Assembly (NCBI GenBank): GCA_021838445.1
Contig: JAKCDU010000022.1
Span: 1 to 58,948, forward strand
Direction: 5' to 3'
From: Actinomycetes bacterium
Lineage (GTDB): Bacteria; Actinomycetota; Acidimicrobiia; Acidimicrobiales; Palsa-688
Length of the DNA: 58,948 bases
Shown here: piece by piece, positions 49,888-58,286 of the stretch
Position numbering within the stretch: position 1 is the stretch's first letter
Layout: each line of letters begins with the position of its first letter
Program-made: the position numbers and the translations under genes
The notes under the pieces: model-generated
What the model was told of the DNA's origin: nothing
The model's input: only the letters and a program-made list of their open reading frames with translations
Databases searched by the model: none

Positions 49888-51654
49888 TTAGCGGTTGGGC
49901 CCAGGCGCGGCGATCCTCCCGACAGTCGGAGCCGGATGGGACGCCGACAGCTCGAAACCCTCGTAGCCGGCGGCGACGACCTGCTCGCAGCGGCCGGCGT
50001 AGGCCGGGAAGCCGCCGATGTAGGCGAGGAAGCGGCGGGGCTTGCCCGGGATGTTGTCACCGTTGTACCAGGAGTTGGCGAGGGGGAACAGGGTGCCGTC
50101 GGCGATGCGCTGGACCTCGGCGGTCCACTCGGCCTGGGCACCCGGCGTGGCATCGATGCGGTCGCATCCCTGCTCGGTCATGTAGCTCACGCAGTCCCCG
50201 ATCCACTCCACATGGTGCGATATGGCCACCATCACGTTGATCAGGACCGACGGGCTGAGCGGGCCGGTGATGGTGAACATGTTGGGGAAGCCCGACACCA
50301 TCAGGCCCAGGTAGGTCTGGGGGCCGTCCTCCCACGCCTCGGCCAGCGACCGGCCGCCCACGCCCCGGATGTCCATTCGCAGCAGGGCACCGGTCAGGGC
50401 GTCGAAGCCGGTGGCGAAGATGATGACGTCCTGGGGCAGCTCACCCTCGGCGGTGGCGATGCCAGCCGGCGTGACGCGCTCGATCGGTGTCCTCCTGAGG
50501 TCGACCAGGGTCACGTTGGGCCGGTTGTAGGTCGCGTAATAGTCGGTGTCGAGGCAGATCCGCTTGGTCGAGATCGGATGATCCTTGGGGCAGAGGCTAT
50601 CGGCGACCTCGGGGTCGGCGACGATCTCGCGGATTTTGCCTCGCACGAAATCGGCGGCCGTCTGGTTGGCTTCCAGGCTGGTTCGGGTGTCGGCGAAGAG
50701 CGCCGGTACGCCACCGGCCCCGCCTCTGGCCCACTTGGCCTCGTAGGCGGCCAGCCGTTCCTCCTCGCCCAGGTCGAACGCCGACTGTGACAGGAGCAGG
50801 GTGGGGGTGCCCGCCCCGTTCCTCAGGCACGCCTGTCGGTAGCCTGGGTAGTCGGCCCTGACGGCCGCCTCCCGCTCGGGGTCGATAGGTCCATTCCCAG
50901 CTGGACAGGAGAAGTTGGCGGTGCGCTGGAAGACCGTCAGGTGCCCGGCCACCGGCGCGATCACCGGGATGGCCTGGATACCCGACGACCCGGTGCCGAT
51001 CACCGCCACTCTTCTCCCCTCGAGCTCGACGCCCTCGCGGGGCCATCTGCTGGTCATGAGGACCTGCCCCTCGAAGGTGTCGAGCCCCTCGATGCCCGGC
51101 AGGTTCGGTGCCGAGATGGCGCCCACGGCCGAGACGAACCACCGGGCAACGACGCGCTGACCCCGGTCGGTCTCGAAAGCCCACCTTCTCGAGTGCTCGT
51201 CCCAGTGGGCGGCCATGACCGTGGTCTCGAAGCGGATGTGGCGGCGAAGGTCGAAGCGCTCGGCCACGTGCTGGGCGTAGCGGAGCACCTCGGCCTGGGT
51301 CGGGAAGCGCTCCGACCACTTCCATTCCCTCAGGAGATCCTCGTCGAAGGCGTAGCAGTAGTCCAGGCTCTCGACGTCGCAGCGGGCCCCCGGATAGCAG
51401 TTCCACCACCATGTGCCTCCCACCTCGGGCGCCGCCTCGAAGGCCTGTACGGTCAGCCCGAGACTGCGCAGTTTGTGGATGGCATAGAGCCCGGCGAACC
51501 CGGCCCCGACCACCACGGCGTCGACGACCACAGGATCGGGCTCGGGGTGGAGCTCGCCGTGGGTGTCGCCGTGGGTGTCGCCGTGGGTGTCGCCGTGGGT
51601 GTCGCCGTGGGTGTCGCCGTGGGTGTCGCCGTGGGGCTTGCTGTCCGGTTCCAT
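49888..51654 (-). CDS. Baeyer-Villiger-type flavin monooxygenase with altered fingerprint
   Basis: 588 residues from ATG 51654. After a repeat tail of six HGDT units (8-31), VVVGAGFAGLYAIHKL binds FAD, GGTWWWNCYPGARCD is the conserved flavin loop, and AVIGTGSSGIQ binds NADPH. The BVMO fingerprint FxGxxxHxxxWP reads FEGQVLMTSRWP (194-205), with Met200 where the His should be. The C-terminal part (DVIIFATGFDALTGAL, MFTITGPLSPSVL, HHVEWIGDC) is standard. It probably oxidises ketones to esters/lactones, but the His change makes the activity uncertain. It overlaps no gene; its paralogue ends 27 bp upstream. Confidence 0.87.
   Translation of the reverse strand: MEPDSKPHGDTHGDTHGDTHGDTHGDTHGDTHGELHPEPDPVVVDAVVVGAGFAGLYAIHKLRSLGLTVQAFEAAPEVGGTWWWNCYPGARCDVESLDYCYAFDEDLLREWKWSERFPTQAEVLRYAQHVAERFDLRRHIRFETTVMAAHWDEHSRRWAFETDRGQRVVARWFVSAVGAISAPNLPGIEGLDTFEGQVLMTSRWPREGVELEGRRVAVIGTGSSGIQAIPVIAPVAGHLTVFQRTANFSCPAGNGPIDPEREAAVRADYPGYRQACLRNGAGTPTLLLSQSAFDLGEEERLAAYEAKWARGGAGGVPALFADTRTSLEANQTAADFVRGKIREIVADPEVADSLCPKDHPISTKRICLDTDYYATYNRPNVTLVDLRRTPIERVTPAGIATAEGELPQDVIIFATGFDALTGALLRMDIRGVGGRSLAEAWEDGPQTYLGLMVSGFPNMFTITGPLSPSVLINVMVAISHHVEWIGDCVSYMTEQGCDRIDATPGAQAEWTAEVQRIADGTLFPLANSWYNGDNIPGKPRRFLAYIGGFPAYAGRCEQVVAAGYEGFELSASHPAPTVGRIAAPGPNR
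51559..51630. repeat. 12-bp perfect tandem repeat, six copies, coding GDTH units
   Basis: GTGGGTGTCGCC is repeated six times without mismatch. On the minus strand it encodes GDTH units at the extreme N-terminus of the first Baeyer-Villiger-type enzyme. The perfect identity suggests recent slippage expansion; length changes would stay in frame. Confidence 0.95.
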
Positions 51655-51680
51655 GGTCGCTCGGGAAAGTTCTCCCACTG

Positions 51681-53297
51681 TCAGTCCGCCGCGGCCGTGG
51701 AGAACACGAAGCCCTCGTAGCCGTTGGCGACCACCTCCTCGCACTTGTCGGCGTAAGGCTTGAAGCCTCCCGGATAGGGCATGAACACCCTTCGTTTACC
51801 GGGGATATTGGCCCCGACGTACCACGAGTTGGCCTTGATGAAGAGGGTGGCTTCGGCGGCGTCGCGCACGTGGTCCACCCACGCCTCGGCGTGGGTCTCG
51901 TCGGCCTCCACCGTGGCCAGTCCCTCCTCGGCCATGTGGGATATGCACCCGCCGATCCACTCGACGTGCTGTTCGATGCACAGCGGCATGTTGGCCAGCA
52001 CCGAAGGGCTGCCCGGCCCGGTAACGGTGAAGAAATTCGGGAAGCCGGGGACCTGCAACCCCAGATAGGTCACCGGGCCACCCGCCCATGTGTCAGCCAG
52101 AGCGACGCCATTGCGCCCCCGGATGTCCATGCGTAGCAGCGCCCCGGTCATGGCGTCGAAGCCGGTGGCAAAGACGATGATGTCGAGCGGGTAGAGGGCG
52201 TCGCGGGTGCGCACACCGCTCGGGGTGATCTCCTCTATGGGGCTGGCTCTCAGATCCACCAGCGTGACGTTCTCCCGGTTGAAGGTGTCGTAGTAGTTGG
52301 TGTCGACGGGAGGTCGCTTGCTCCCGTACGGATGATCGGTCGGGCAGAGCATCTCCGCGACCTTCGGATTCCGCACGATCTCGCGGATCTTCCGTCGGAT
52401 GAACTCGGCGGCGGTGTAGTTGGCCTCCTCGCTGCGCAGCAGGTCCGAGTAGGAGCCGTAGATGAACTTGAAGCCGCCCTCCTCGTTCCACAACTGCTCG
52501 AAGTGGGTCTCCCGTTCCTCGGGGGAGTCGGCGAGAGCCGACCGGTCCACGGGTCGGTAGGGGAACCCGCCGTAGGAGTTGCGGGCCAGCTCCCGAATCT
52601 CGGGGTAGCGGGCTTTGATCTGGCGGGTGTCCTCTGGCGACATCTCGAAGTTGCGGGCCGGGATGCTGTAGTTGGGGGTTCGCTGGAAGACCCAGAGATG
52701 CTCGGCCTGGGCGGCCACGACGGGCGTGGCCTGGATACCGGTCGAGCCGGTGCCGATGATCCCGACCCGCTTCCCGGTGAAATCGACCCCGTCGTGGGGC
52801 CAGGCCCCGGTGTGGTACCAGTCGCCCCCGAAGCTGTCCAGGCCGGCGATGTCAGGGACGTTGGCGGCCGAGAGGCACCCGACGGCGCTGATGAGGAATC
52901 GGGCGGCCACCTGCTCGCCCGCTTCGGTGGTGACCAGCCAGCGATTCGCCGTCTCGTCGTAGCGGGCCGAGGTGACGCGTGTGTCGAACCGGATGCTCCG
53001 GTACAGGTCGAACCGCTCCGCCACGTGCTCCAGGTAGGAGAGGATCTCCGGCTGCTCGGGGTACTTGCTGCTCCACTCCCAATCCTGCTCCAGTTCGGGG
53101 GAGAAGGAGTAGCAGTAGTAGTAACTCTCAGAGTCGCAGCGCGCACCTGGGTAGCGGTTCCAGTACCACGTGCCCCCCACGCCGCGGCCGGCTTCGAACG
53201 CCTGGACATCCAGCCCCATACGGTCCCGCAGGTAGTGAACCATGTAGAGGCCGGCGAACCCGGCCCCGATCACCACGGCGTCGTAGTCCCCTTCCAT
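51681..53297 (-). CDS. Baeyer-Villiger-type flavin monooxygenase
   Basis: 538 residues from ATG 53297 (AGGGAGGGGG upstream). VVIGAGFAGLYMVHYL (8-23), GGTWYWNRYPGARCDSES and GIIGTGSTGIQATPVV are the two dinucleotide folds, and FGGDWYHTGAWP (156-167) is an intact BVMO fingerprint with His162. The C-terminal domain matches the paralogue downstream (VFATGFDAMTGALLRMDIRG, EWIGGC). It is the cyclohexanone/steroid-type class I enzyme group that inserts oxygen next to a carbonyl using NADPH and O2. Tandem duplication with the next gene is evident from the shared layout. Confidence 0.92.
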   Translation of the reverse strand: MEGDYDAVVIGAGFAGLYMVHYLRDRMGLDVQAFEAGRGVGGTWYWNRYPGARCDSESYYYCYSFSPELEQDWEWSSKYPEQPEILSYLEHVAERFDLYRSIRFDTRVTSARYDETANRWLVTTEAGEQVAARFLISAVGCLSAANVPDIAGLDSFGGDWYHTGAWPHDGVDFTGKRVGIIGTGSTGIQATPVVAAQAEHLWVFQRTPNYSIPARNFEMSPEDTRQIKARYPEIRELARNSYGGFPYRPVDRSALADSPEERETHFEQLWNEEGGFKFIYGSYSDLLRSEEANYTAAEFIRRKIREIVRNPKVAEMLCPTDHPYGSKRPPVDTNYYDTFNRENVTLVDLRASPIEEITPSGVRTRDALYPLDIIVFATGFDAMTGALLRMDIRGRNGVALADTWAGGPVTYLGLQVPGFPNFFTVTGPGSPSVLANMPLCIEQHVEWIGGCISHMAEEGLATVEADETHAEAWVDHVRDAAEATLFIKANSWYVGANIPGKRRVFMPYPGGFKPYADKCEEVVANGYEGFVFSTAAAD

Positions 53298-53340
53298 CAG
53301 CCGGGATCCCCCTCCCTCTCGCCAGAATCCAGACCTTAGG

Positions 53341-54177
53341 TCACTCGACCGGTCTCGGCGAGCAGACCCGGCGAGCGGCCGCGGCCAGGCGCACGACCGT
53401 CTCGTCGGCGGCCGCCTCCAGGAGCTCCTCGGACAGCACCTCGGGGCCGACCAGGCGTGGGCCGCCGCGGCGGCGGAGAATGTCGACCACACTTTGGAGG
53501 TCGAACGAGCCCTCGCCGGGCAGGAGCCGGTGCCGGAACGTGTCCTTCAGCAGGGACTCGACCAGATGTGGCGCCCCGTCACTCAGCTGCACCGCGGTAA
53601 TGCGGTCGCCCGGAATGGCGGCGAGGAGCTCCAGGTCGGCGCCGCTGTGGAAGAAGTGCCAAGTGTCGACCAGCACTCCGGCGTTAGCCCGGTCGCTTTG
53701 GCGCACCACCTCCCATCCCTCCCGCAGGCCCGCTATCGGTGGGAACGGGGTGAACTCCAGGTGCACCGAGAGTCCCCGCTCGCCGGCCCGCTCGCAAAGA
53801 GCGGCGAAGTGGCCGACCAGGTCGGTGAAGCTGCAGAGGCTGGGGAACATGGCCAGAGCGCTAACTGACGGGACGCCCAGGCGGGCGCAGTCGTCGAGGA
53901 GGCGATCGACGTCCTGGACGGCCGCGTCGGCCATCCGCCGGGGGGTCTCGTGGGGGTACCACTCGATCACCGAGTCCAGGCAGGTCAGCGCCACCTCCGA
54001 CGCCCCGGCGACGGCGCTCAGGTCGCCGATGCTTCTACGGGCGTCCGACGACACGGCGCCGAGGTCGGCAGCCGTGATCGACACGCCCCGGAAGCCGGCC
54101 CGGGCGGCCAGGTCGAGCCTCTCGCTCAGAGGAAGGCCGGGCAGGGAGGCGTGCCACAGGACGTCGAGCCCGTCCAA
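53341..54177 (-). CDS. sugar phosphate isomerase/epimerase-family TIM barrel
   Basis: 278 residues. LSERLDLAARAGFRGVSITAADLG, VHLEFTPFPPIAG (metal Glu), NAGVLVDTWHFFHSG (metal Asp and His) and AVQLSDGAP, with a late GPEVLSEEL, fit the xylose-isomerase-like AP endonuclease-2 fold. Such proteins isomerise or dehydrate sugars and ring polyols, and are common in actinobacterial catabolic clusters. ATG start; the stop is 4 bp... inside the cluster between the monooxygenases and the isochorismatase-like gene, which ends 3 bp upstream of it. Confidence 0.82.
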   Translation of the reverse strand: MDGLDVLWHASLPGLPLSERLDLAARAGFRGVSITAADLGAVSSDARRSIGDLSAVAGASEVALTCLDSVIEWYPHETPRRMADAAVQDVDRLLDDCARLGVPSVSALAMFPSLCSFTDLVGHFAALCERAGERGLSVHLEFTPFPPIAGLREGWEVVRQSDRANAGVLVDTWHFFHSGADLELLAAIPGDRITAVQLSDGAPHLVESLLKDTFRHRLLPGEGSFDLQSVVDILRRRGGPRLVGPEVLSEELLEAAADETVVRLAAAARRVCSPRPVE

Positions 54178-54180
54178 CCC

Positions 54181-54822
54181 TCACCCCGCCTCGGACCAGT
54201 CGGACCAGATGGAGGCCAATTCGGCGACCGTGGAGCGCCGGGCCAGATGGGCGAGGGAATTCTCGATCACCATCCGGCCGTACTCGGGGGGTACTCCGGC
54301 GCAAGCGTCGACGGCCAGCACGACGTTGTAGGCCCGGTTGACCGCTTCGACGACCAGGCCGAACACCCCTATGTTGAGAGACACCCCGGCGGCAACGACT
54401 GTCGTTACCCCCAGGTTTCTCAGGATCATGTCGAGGCCGGTGTCGGTGAACGGCGACATGCCGTGCAGCCGGGAGACGACGATGTCGCTCGGCTCGACGC
54501 CGATCCGGGGAACGACCTCGGCGAAGGCCATCACGTGCTCGGGTCGAGGCGGATTCTCGGCGGCCGCCTTGCGGGCCCGGGCCCCGAACACGGTGTTGGC
54601 CATCGACCCCTTGGCGTCCACCCGGCTGGCGGCCACGCAGTGGACGACTTCGATGCCAGCGGCGCGCCCGGCCCGGACCAGGTCCGACGCCGCGGCCACG
54701 GCCGCTTCGGCCACCGAGGCGAGGGCCGGAACCGTAGAGAGGTCACCGACCACGCCGCGCTGCATCTCGTTGACGACTATCGCTGTGCGTCCGGGTGCCA
54801 CCAGCCGAGGGTCGAGGGGCAT
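54181..54822 (-). CDS. isochorismatase-fold protein with altered catalytic triad
   Basis: 213 residues from ATG 54822; the longer open frame is not family-like. TAIVVNEMQRGVVGD has Glu19 where most members have the catalytic Asp. VVSRLHGMSPFTDTGLD has Arg118 near the usual Lys, and AGVSLNIGVFGLVVEA has Gly152 where cysteine hydrolases have Cys. EntB/PhzD-type isochorismatases also have Gly at that place, so a vinyl-ether hydrolase-like reaction is conceivable, but the Lys and Asp changes weaken it. It diverges from the SDR at 54899. Confidence 0.8.
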   Translation of the reverse strand: MPLDPRLVAPGRTAIVVNEMQRGVVGDLSTVPALASVAEAAVAAASDLVRAGRAAGIEVVHCVAASRVDAKGSMANTVFGARARKAAAENPPRPEHVMAFAEVVPRIGVEPSDIVVSRLHGMSPFTDTGLDMILRNLGVTTVVAAGVSLNIGVFGLVVEAVNRAYNVVLAVDACAGVPPEYGRMVIENSLAHLARRSTVAELASIWSDWSEAG

Positions 54823-54863
54823 GGCCGGACTGTAGCGTGGCCACGGAGGGTGTGACACTGATA

Positions 54864-54874
54864 TCAGGTATGGT
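54864..54874 (+). promoter_or_regulatory. extended -10-like element before the SDR
   Basis: TCAGGTATGGT ends 24 bases before ATG 54899; the same element with one change (TCAGGTATCGT) stands at the same distance before the flavoprotein gene. No clear -35 was found. Confidence 0.35.
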
Positions 54875-54898
54875 CGGGGACGGGAGGGAGGTGCACCT

Positions 54899-55693
54899 AT
54901 GGAAGTGGGTGACATGTTCGGGCTAGCTGGCCAGGTTGCGGTCGTGACGGGCGGGGCCAGCGGTATCGGGGCGGCGTCGGCCGAGATCCTGGCCGCCGCG
55001 GGAGCCGCTGTGGTGGTGGGTGACATCGACGGTGAGGGAGCCGAGCGCACCGCTGGCAAGATCACCGCAGAGGGACGCCGGGCCGTGGCCCTGCGGACCG
55101 ACACGTCCAAGCGTTCCGATGTGGACGCTCTGGTGGCTCTGGCGGTGTCGGAGTTCGGCCGGCTGGACATCATGGCCAACATCGCCGGGGTCGGTCACGC
55201 CCAGCCGGTGGTGGACATCACCGAAGAGGACTTCGACCGTCTGATGGCCATCAACCTCAAAGGCGTCCTGTTCGGCTGTCAGGCCGCCCTCCAAGTGATG
55301 ATCCCCCGGAAATCCGGGTCGATAGTCAATGTGGCCTCCACCGTGATCGACTCGCCGTACCCCAACCAGGGCCTTTACGGCATGACCAAGGCCGGCGTGA
55401 CGTTCCTCTCGCAGGTCCTCGCCGCCGAGGCCGGTCCCCACGGGATCCGGGTCAACGTCTTGGCGCCGGGCGCCACGCCCACCAATTTCGCCTCCTTCCG
55501 CTACGAGGACGGCAGGATCGATCCCGAGCGTGAAGCGGCGATCCAGCAGTCCATGAGCCAGATCACCCCGCTCGGGTTTCTCGGCGACGCCGCCGACCAG
55601 GCCAAGATGGTGCTCTTCCTCTGTTCCCCGGCGGCCCGGTGGGTGAGCGGGAACATATTCCGGGTGAACGGGGGCCAGAGCCGCCCCTGGTGA
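54899..55693 (+). CDS. short-chain dehydrogenase/reductase
   Basis: 264 residues, ATG 54899 with GGGAGG upstream. AVVTGGASGIGAASAEILAA is the NAD(P) motif, Asp in VVGDIDGEG favours NAD(H), NIAGVG, the catalytic Ser in VNVASTV and YGMTKAG (Tyr-x3-Lys) form the active site. It is a classical SDR, probably oxidising a secondary alcohol to the ketone used by the monooxygenases. Alternative start ATG 54914. Confidence 0.9.
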   Translation: MEVGDMFGLAGQVAVVTGGASGIGAASAEILAAAGAAVVVGDIDGEGAERTAGKITAEGRRAVALRTDTSKRSDVDALVALAVSEFGRLDIMANIAGVGHAQPVVDITEEDFDRLMAINLKGVLFGCQAALQVMIPRKSGSIVNVASTVIDSPYPNQGLYGMTKAGVTFLSQVLAAEAGPHGIRVNVLAPGATPTNFASFRYEDGRIDPEREAAIQQSMSQITPLGFLGDAADQAKMVLFLCSPAARWVSGNIFRVNGGQSRPW

Positions 55694-55738
55694 CGTGGTC
55701 CGTTGTGCGGGACCGGGCCCACGGGTGGGACATGGTCG

Positions 55739-55749
55739 TCAGGTATCGT
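55739..55749 (+). promoter_or_regulatory. extended -10-like element before the flavoprotein gene
   Basis: TCAGGTATCGT ends 25 bases before GTG 55775, in the 81-bp gap after the SDR stop; sister of the element at 54864-54874. Confidence 0.35.
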
Positions 55750-55774
55750 GGCCGCGAGAGGGGAGGCATGCGAC

Positions 55775-57409
55775 GTGGCATCTGACGTTCCGGCTTGGGA
55801 TCGAGTGGTCGACGTGGTGGTCGTCGGTTCGGGGGGCGCGGCGCTGACCGCAGCGACCATGGCTCATGACGGCGGGGCCGAGGTCCTCATCCTGGAGAAG
55901 GCTGACATGATCGGCGGGACCACCGCCGTGTCGGGAGGGGCGGCCTGGCTGCCCGGTAATCATCTGATGGAGAAGGCCGGCATCTCCGACAGCCGTGAGG
56001 ACGCCCTGGCTTACCTTCGCCGGGTCACCGGGGGGCGGGAGCCGGACCCGGAGATGCTAGAGGTGTACGTGGACACCGCCCCGGAGGTGCTGCGTTACCT
56101 CGAGGACCACACACCCCTGCGCACCCACATCTGCCCTCTTCCCGACTACTACTGGCCGTGGGGGGTGCCCGGGAGCCGGCCCATGCCGGCCCGCTCCGTA
56201 GAGGCGGACCCCTACCCGGTCGGCTCGGAGCTGCCCGGTTGGTCCACCAAGCTGGTCAAGCGGGGGACGTTGATGTCTCTCGGCGGGGCCACGACCCTGA
56301 CCGAGGACCTCATGCCGCAGACGCCAGAGTTGCTGGCCGAGCTGCAGCGGCGCGAAGCGGAGGACGTGCGGCCCAAAGGGGCCGCCCTCATCGCCCGGCT
56401 GTTCAGGGGTCTGCTCGAGCGCGGCGTGGAAGTTCTCCTCGAGACCCCGGCCCGGTCCCTCGTCATCGGAGCCCGGGGTGAGGTGACGGGAGTGAGAGCA
56501 GAGCGGGACGGTCGGTCGTGGCTCGTCGGCGCCCGCAAGGGTGTGGTGCTCGCCTGCGGCGGATTCGAATGGAACCCCGAGCTGGTCAAGGCCCACATCG
56601 GCTACGACGTCAAACCCCTCAGTCCCCCCAACAATGTCGGCGACGGCCTGGCCATGGCCACCCAGGCGGGGGCCAGGTTGGCCAATCTGGACTCCTACTG
56701 GGGGACACCGGCCATGTTCGACCCCGAGATCACCCGGGACGGCGAGATGGTTCCCCAGTTCGAGTGGGGCCGCGGCGCACCGTCTTCGATAGTGGTGAAC
56801 CGCAAAGGACTGCGTTTCGCCAACGAGGCACTTCCCTACAACGATTTTCCCAAGGCTTTCGGGCAGTACGACCCGCAGTCCGTCGAGTTCCCCAACCAGG
56901 GACCCGGATTCCTGATCTTCGATGCCACGGTGCGGGCCAGCCAGCGCATCCTGTCGATGTTTCCCGGCCAGCCCGACCCCGACTGGGTGGCCTGCGCCGG
57001 GACCATCGGGGAACTGGCCGAGCGCATAGGCGTGGACCGGGTGTCGCTCGAGGCGACCGTGGACCGCTACAACGACCACGCCCGCCGCGGTGAGGACCCG
57101 GATTTCCGTCGCCACGAGGTCGGCCTCATGGCGCCCGGACGGGTCGCGCCCATCGAGCAGCCTCCCTTCTACGCGGTGGAGATTCACCCGGGGGCGCTGG
57201 GCACCAACGGGGGTCCACAAATCGACCGGGACGGCCAGGTCCGCCGCTCCGGCGGGGGGGTGGTCGAGGGCCTGTACGCGGCGGGCAACACCGCGGCCAA
57301 CGTCTTCGGGTGGGCCTACCCGAGCGGCGGGGGCACCATCGGTAACGGCATGGTCTTCGGGTTCCGCGCCGGGCGCCATGCCGCGGCACAACCGTCGCGG
57401 ACCGTTTGA
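55775..57409 (+). CDS. FAD-dependent 3-ketosteroid dehydrogenase-like flavoprotein
   Basis: 544 residues from GTG 55775 (GGGGAGG upstream). VVVVGSGGAALTAATMA binds FAD, EKADMIGGTTAVSGGAAWLP and ALAYLRRVTGG are the N-terminal KstD/fumarate-reductase-type blocks, FANEALPYNDFPKAF the capping domain, and GLYAAGNTAANVFGWAYPSG with GGTIGNGMVFGFRAGRHAA the closing FAD segment. The family introduces or removes a double bond next to a ring ketone. It is followed 13 bp later by an SDR. Confidence 0.88.
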   Translation: MASDVPAWDRVVDVVVVGSGGAALTAATMAHDGGAEVLILEKADMIGGTTAVSGGAAWLPGNHLMEKAGISDSREDALAYLRRVTGGREPDPEMLEVYVDTAPEVLRYLEDHTPLRTHICPLPDYYWPWGVPGSRPMPARSVEADPYPVGSELPGWSTKLVKRGTLMSLGGATTLTEDLMPQTPELLAELQRREAEDVRPKGAALIARLFRGLLERGVEVLLETPARSLVIGARGEVTGVRAERDGRSWLVGARKGVVLACGGFEWNPELVKAHIGYDVKPLSPPNNVGDGLAMATQAGARLANLDSYWGTPAMFDPEITRDGEMVPQFEWGRGAPSSIVVNRKGLRFANEALPYNDFPKAFGQYDPQSVEFPNQGPGFLIFDATVRASQRILSMFPGQPDPDWVACAGTIGELAERIGVDRVSLEATVDRYNDHARRGEDPDFRRHEVGLMAPGRVAPIEQPPFYAVEIHPGALGTNGGPQIDRDGQVRRSGGGVVEGLYAAGNTAANVFGWAYPSGGGTIGNGMVFGFRAGRHAAAQPSRTV

Positions 57410-57422
57410 TGAAAGGGCAGAG

Positions 57423-58286
57423 ATGAGCCGAAGATTGGACGGGCAGGTCGTCGTGGTGACCGGGGCCGGGCGGGGACTGGGACGGGCCTACGCCCTGGCC
57501 CTGGCCGCTGAAGGAGCCAGTGTGGTGGCCAACGACCGCGACGCCGAACCGGTCGAGGCGCTGGCCGCCGAGATCACCTCGACGGGCGGCCGGGTGGTGG
57601 CGGTGGCCGAGGCAGTGGGCACGCGGGCGGCTGCCACCCGCTTGGTCCAGGCCGCCCGGGACAGCTTCGGGCGAATTGACGTGATGGTGACCAACGCGGG
57701 CGCCGATCGCCGCGGACCGGTCCTGGACCTGACCGACGAGGACTGGGAGTTCACGCTCGGCACGCACCTGCTCGGTTCGCTGTTCTGCTCAGTCGAGGCC
57801 GGCCGGGCCATGCGAGACCAGGGTGGAGGCGGCGCCATAATCAACATCACCTCCGACGCCTTCCATCAGGGTGTCCCCACCCTCGCCCCCTACTGTGTGT
57901 CGAAGGGCGGGATCTACGGCCTTGTGCGGGTTCTGGCCGCCGAGCTGGCGCCGTTCGGTATCAGCGTCAACGCCGTGGCGCCGCCGGCCACCCGCACCGA
58001 GCCGATGCTGGCTTTCGCCGAGACCCTCGAGGTGATGGGGCTGACCGAGGAGCAGATGGACGCCCTCAAGGCCAGCTTCCAGGACCCGGAGGACATCGCT
58101 CCGGTGGTGGTCTACCTGGCTTCACCCGAGGGCAGGAGGCTGACCGGTCGGGTGCTGGGCGTCACCCGGCGGGAGGTAGTGTCCCTCGAACCGCCGACCG
58201 CCAATCGGCTGGGCACCTGCGACCCGGGGCCGTGGACCTTCGACGGGCTCGAAGCGGCCCTCGCCCCCCTCGCCGCTCCTGCTTGA
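57423..58286 (+). CDS. short-chain dehydrogenase/reductase
   Basis: 287 residues from ATG 57423 (the open frame upstream overlaps the flavoprotein gene). VVVTGAGRGLGRAYALALAA is the cofactor motif, VTNAGADRRG the NAG block, NITSDAF the catalytic Ser and YCVSKGG the Tyr-x3-Lys. The C-terminal ~45 residues after VYLASPEGRRLTGRV replace the usual short end, as in SDRs of the hydroxyacyl/steroid type. Its TGA overlaps the next ATG (TGATG). Confidence 0.9.
   Translation: MSRRLDGQVVVVTGAGRGLGRAYALALAAEGASVVANDRDAEPVEALAAEITSTGGRVVAVAEAVGTRAAATRLVQAARDSFGRIDVMVTNAGADRRGPVLDLTDEDWEFTLGTHLLGSLFCSVEAGRAMRDQGGGGAIINITSDAFHQGVPTLAPYCVSKGGIYGLVRVLAAELAPFGISVNAVAPPATRTEPMLAFAETLEVMGLTEEQMDALKASFQDPEDIAPVVVYLASPEGRRLTGRVLGVTRREVVSLEPPTANRLGTCDPGPWTFDGLEAALAPLAAPA

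Noticed and set aside
51559-51630. CRISPR-like array
   Set aside because: Units are 12 bp and contiguous with no spacers; it is coding and in frame.
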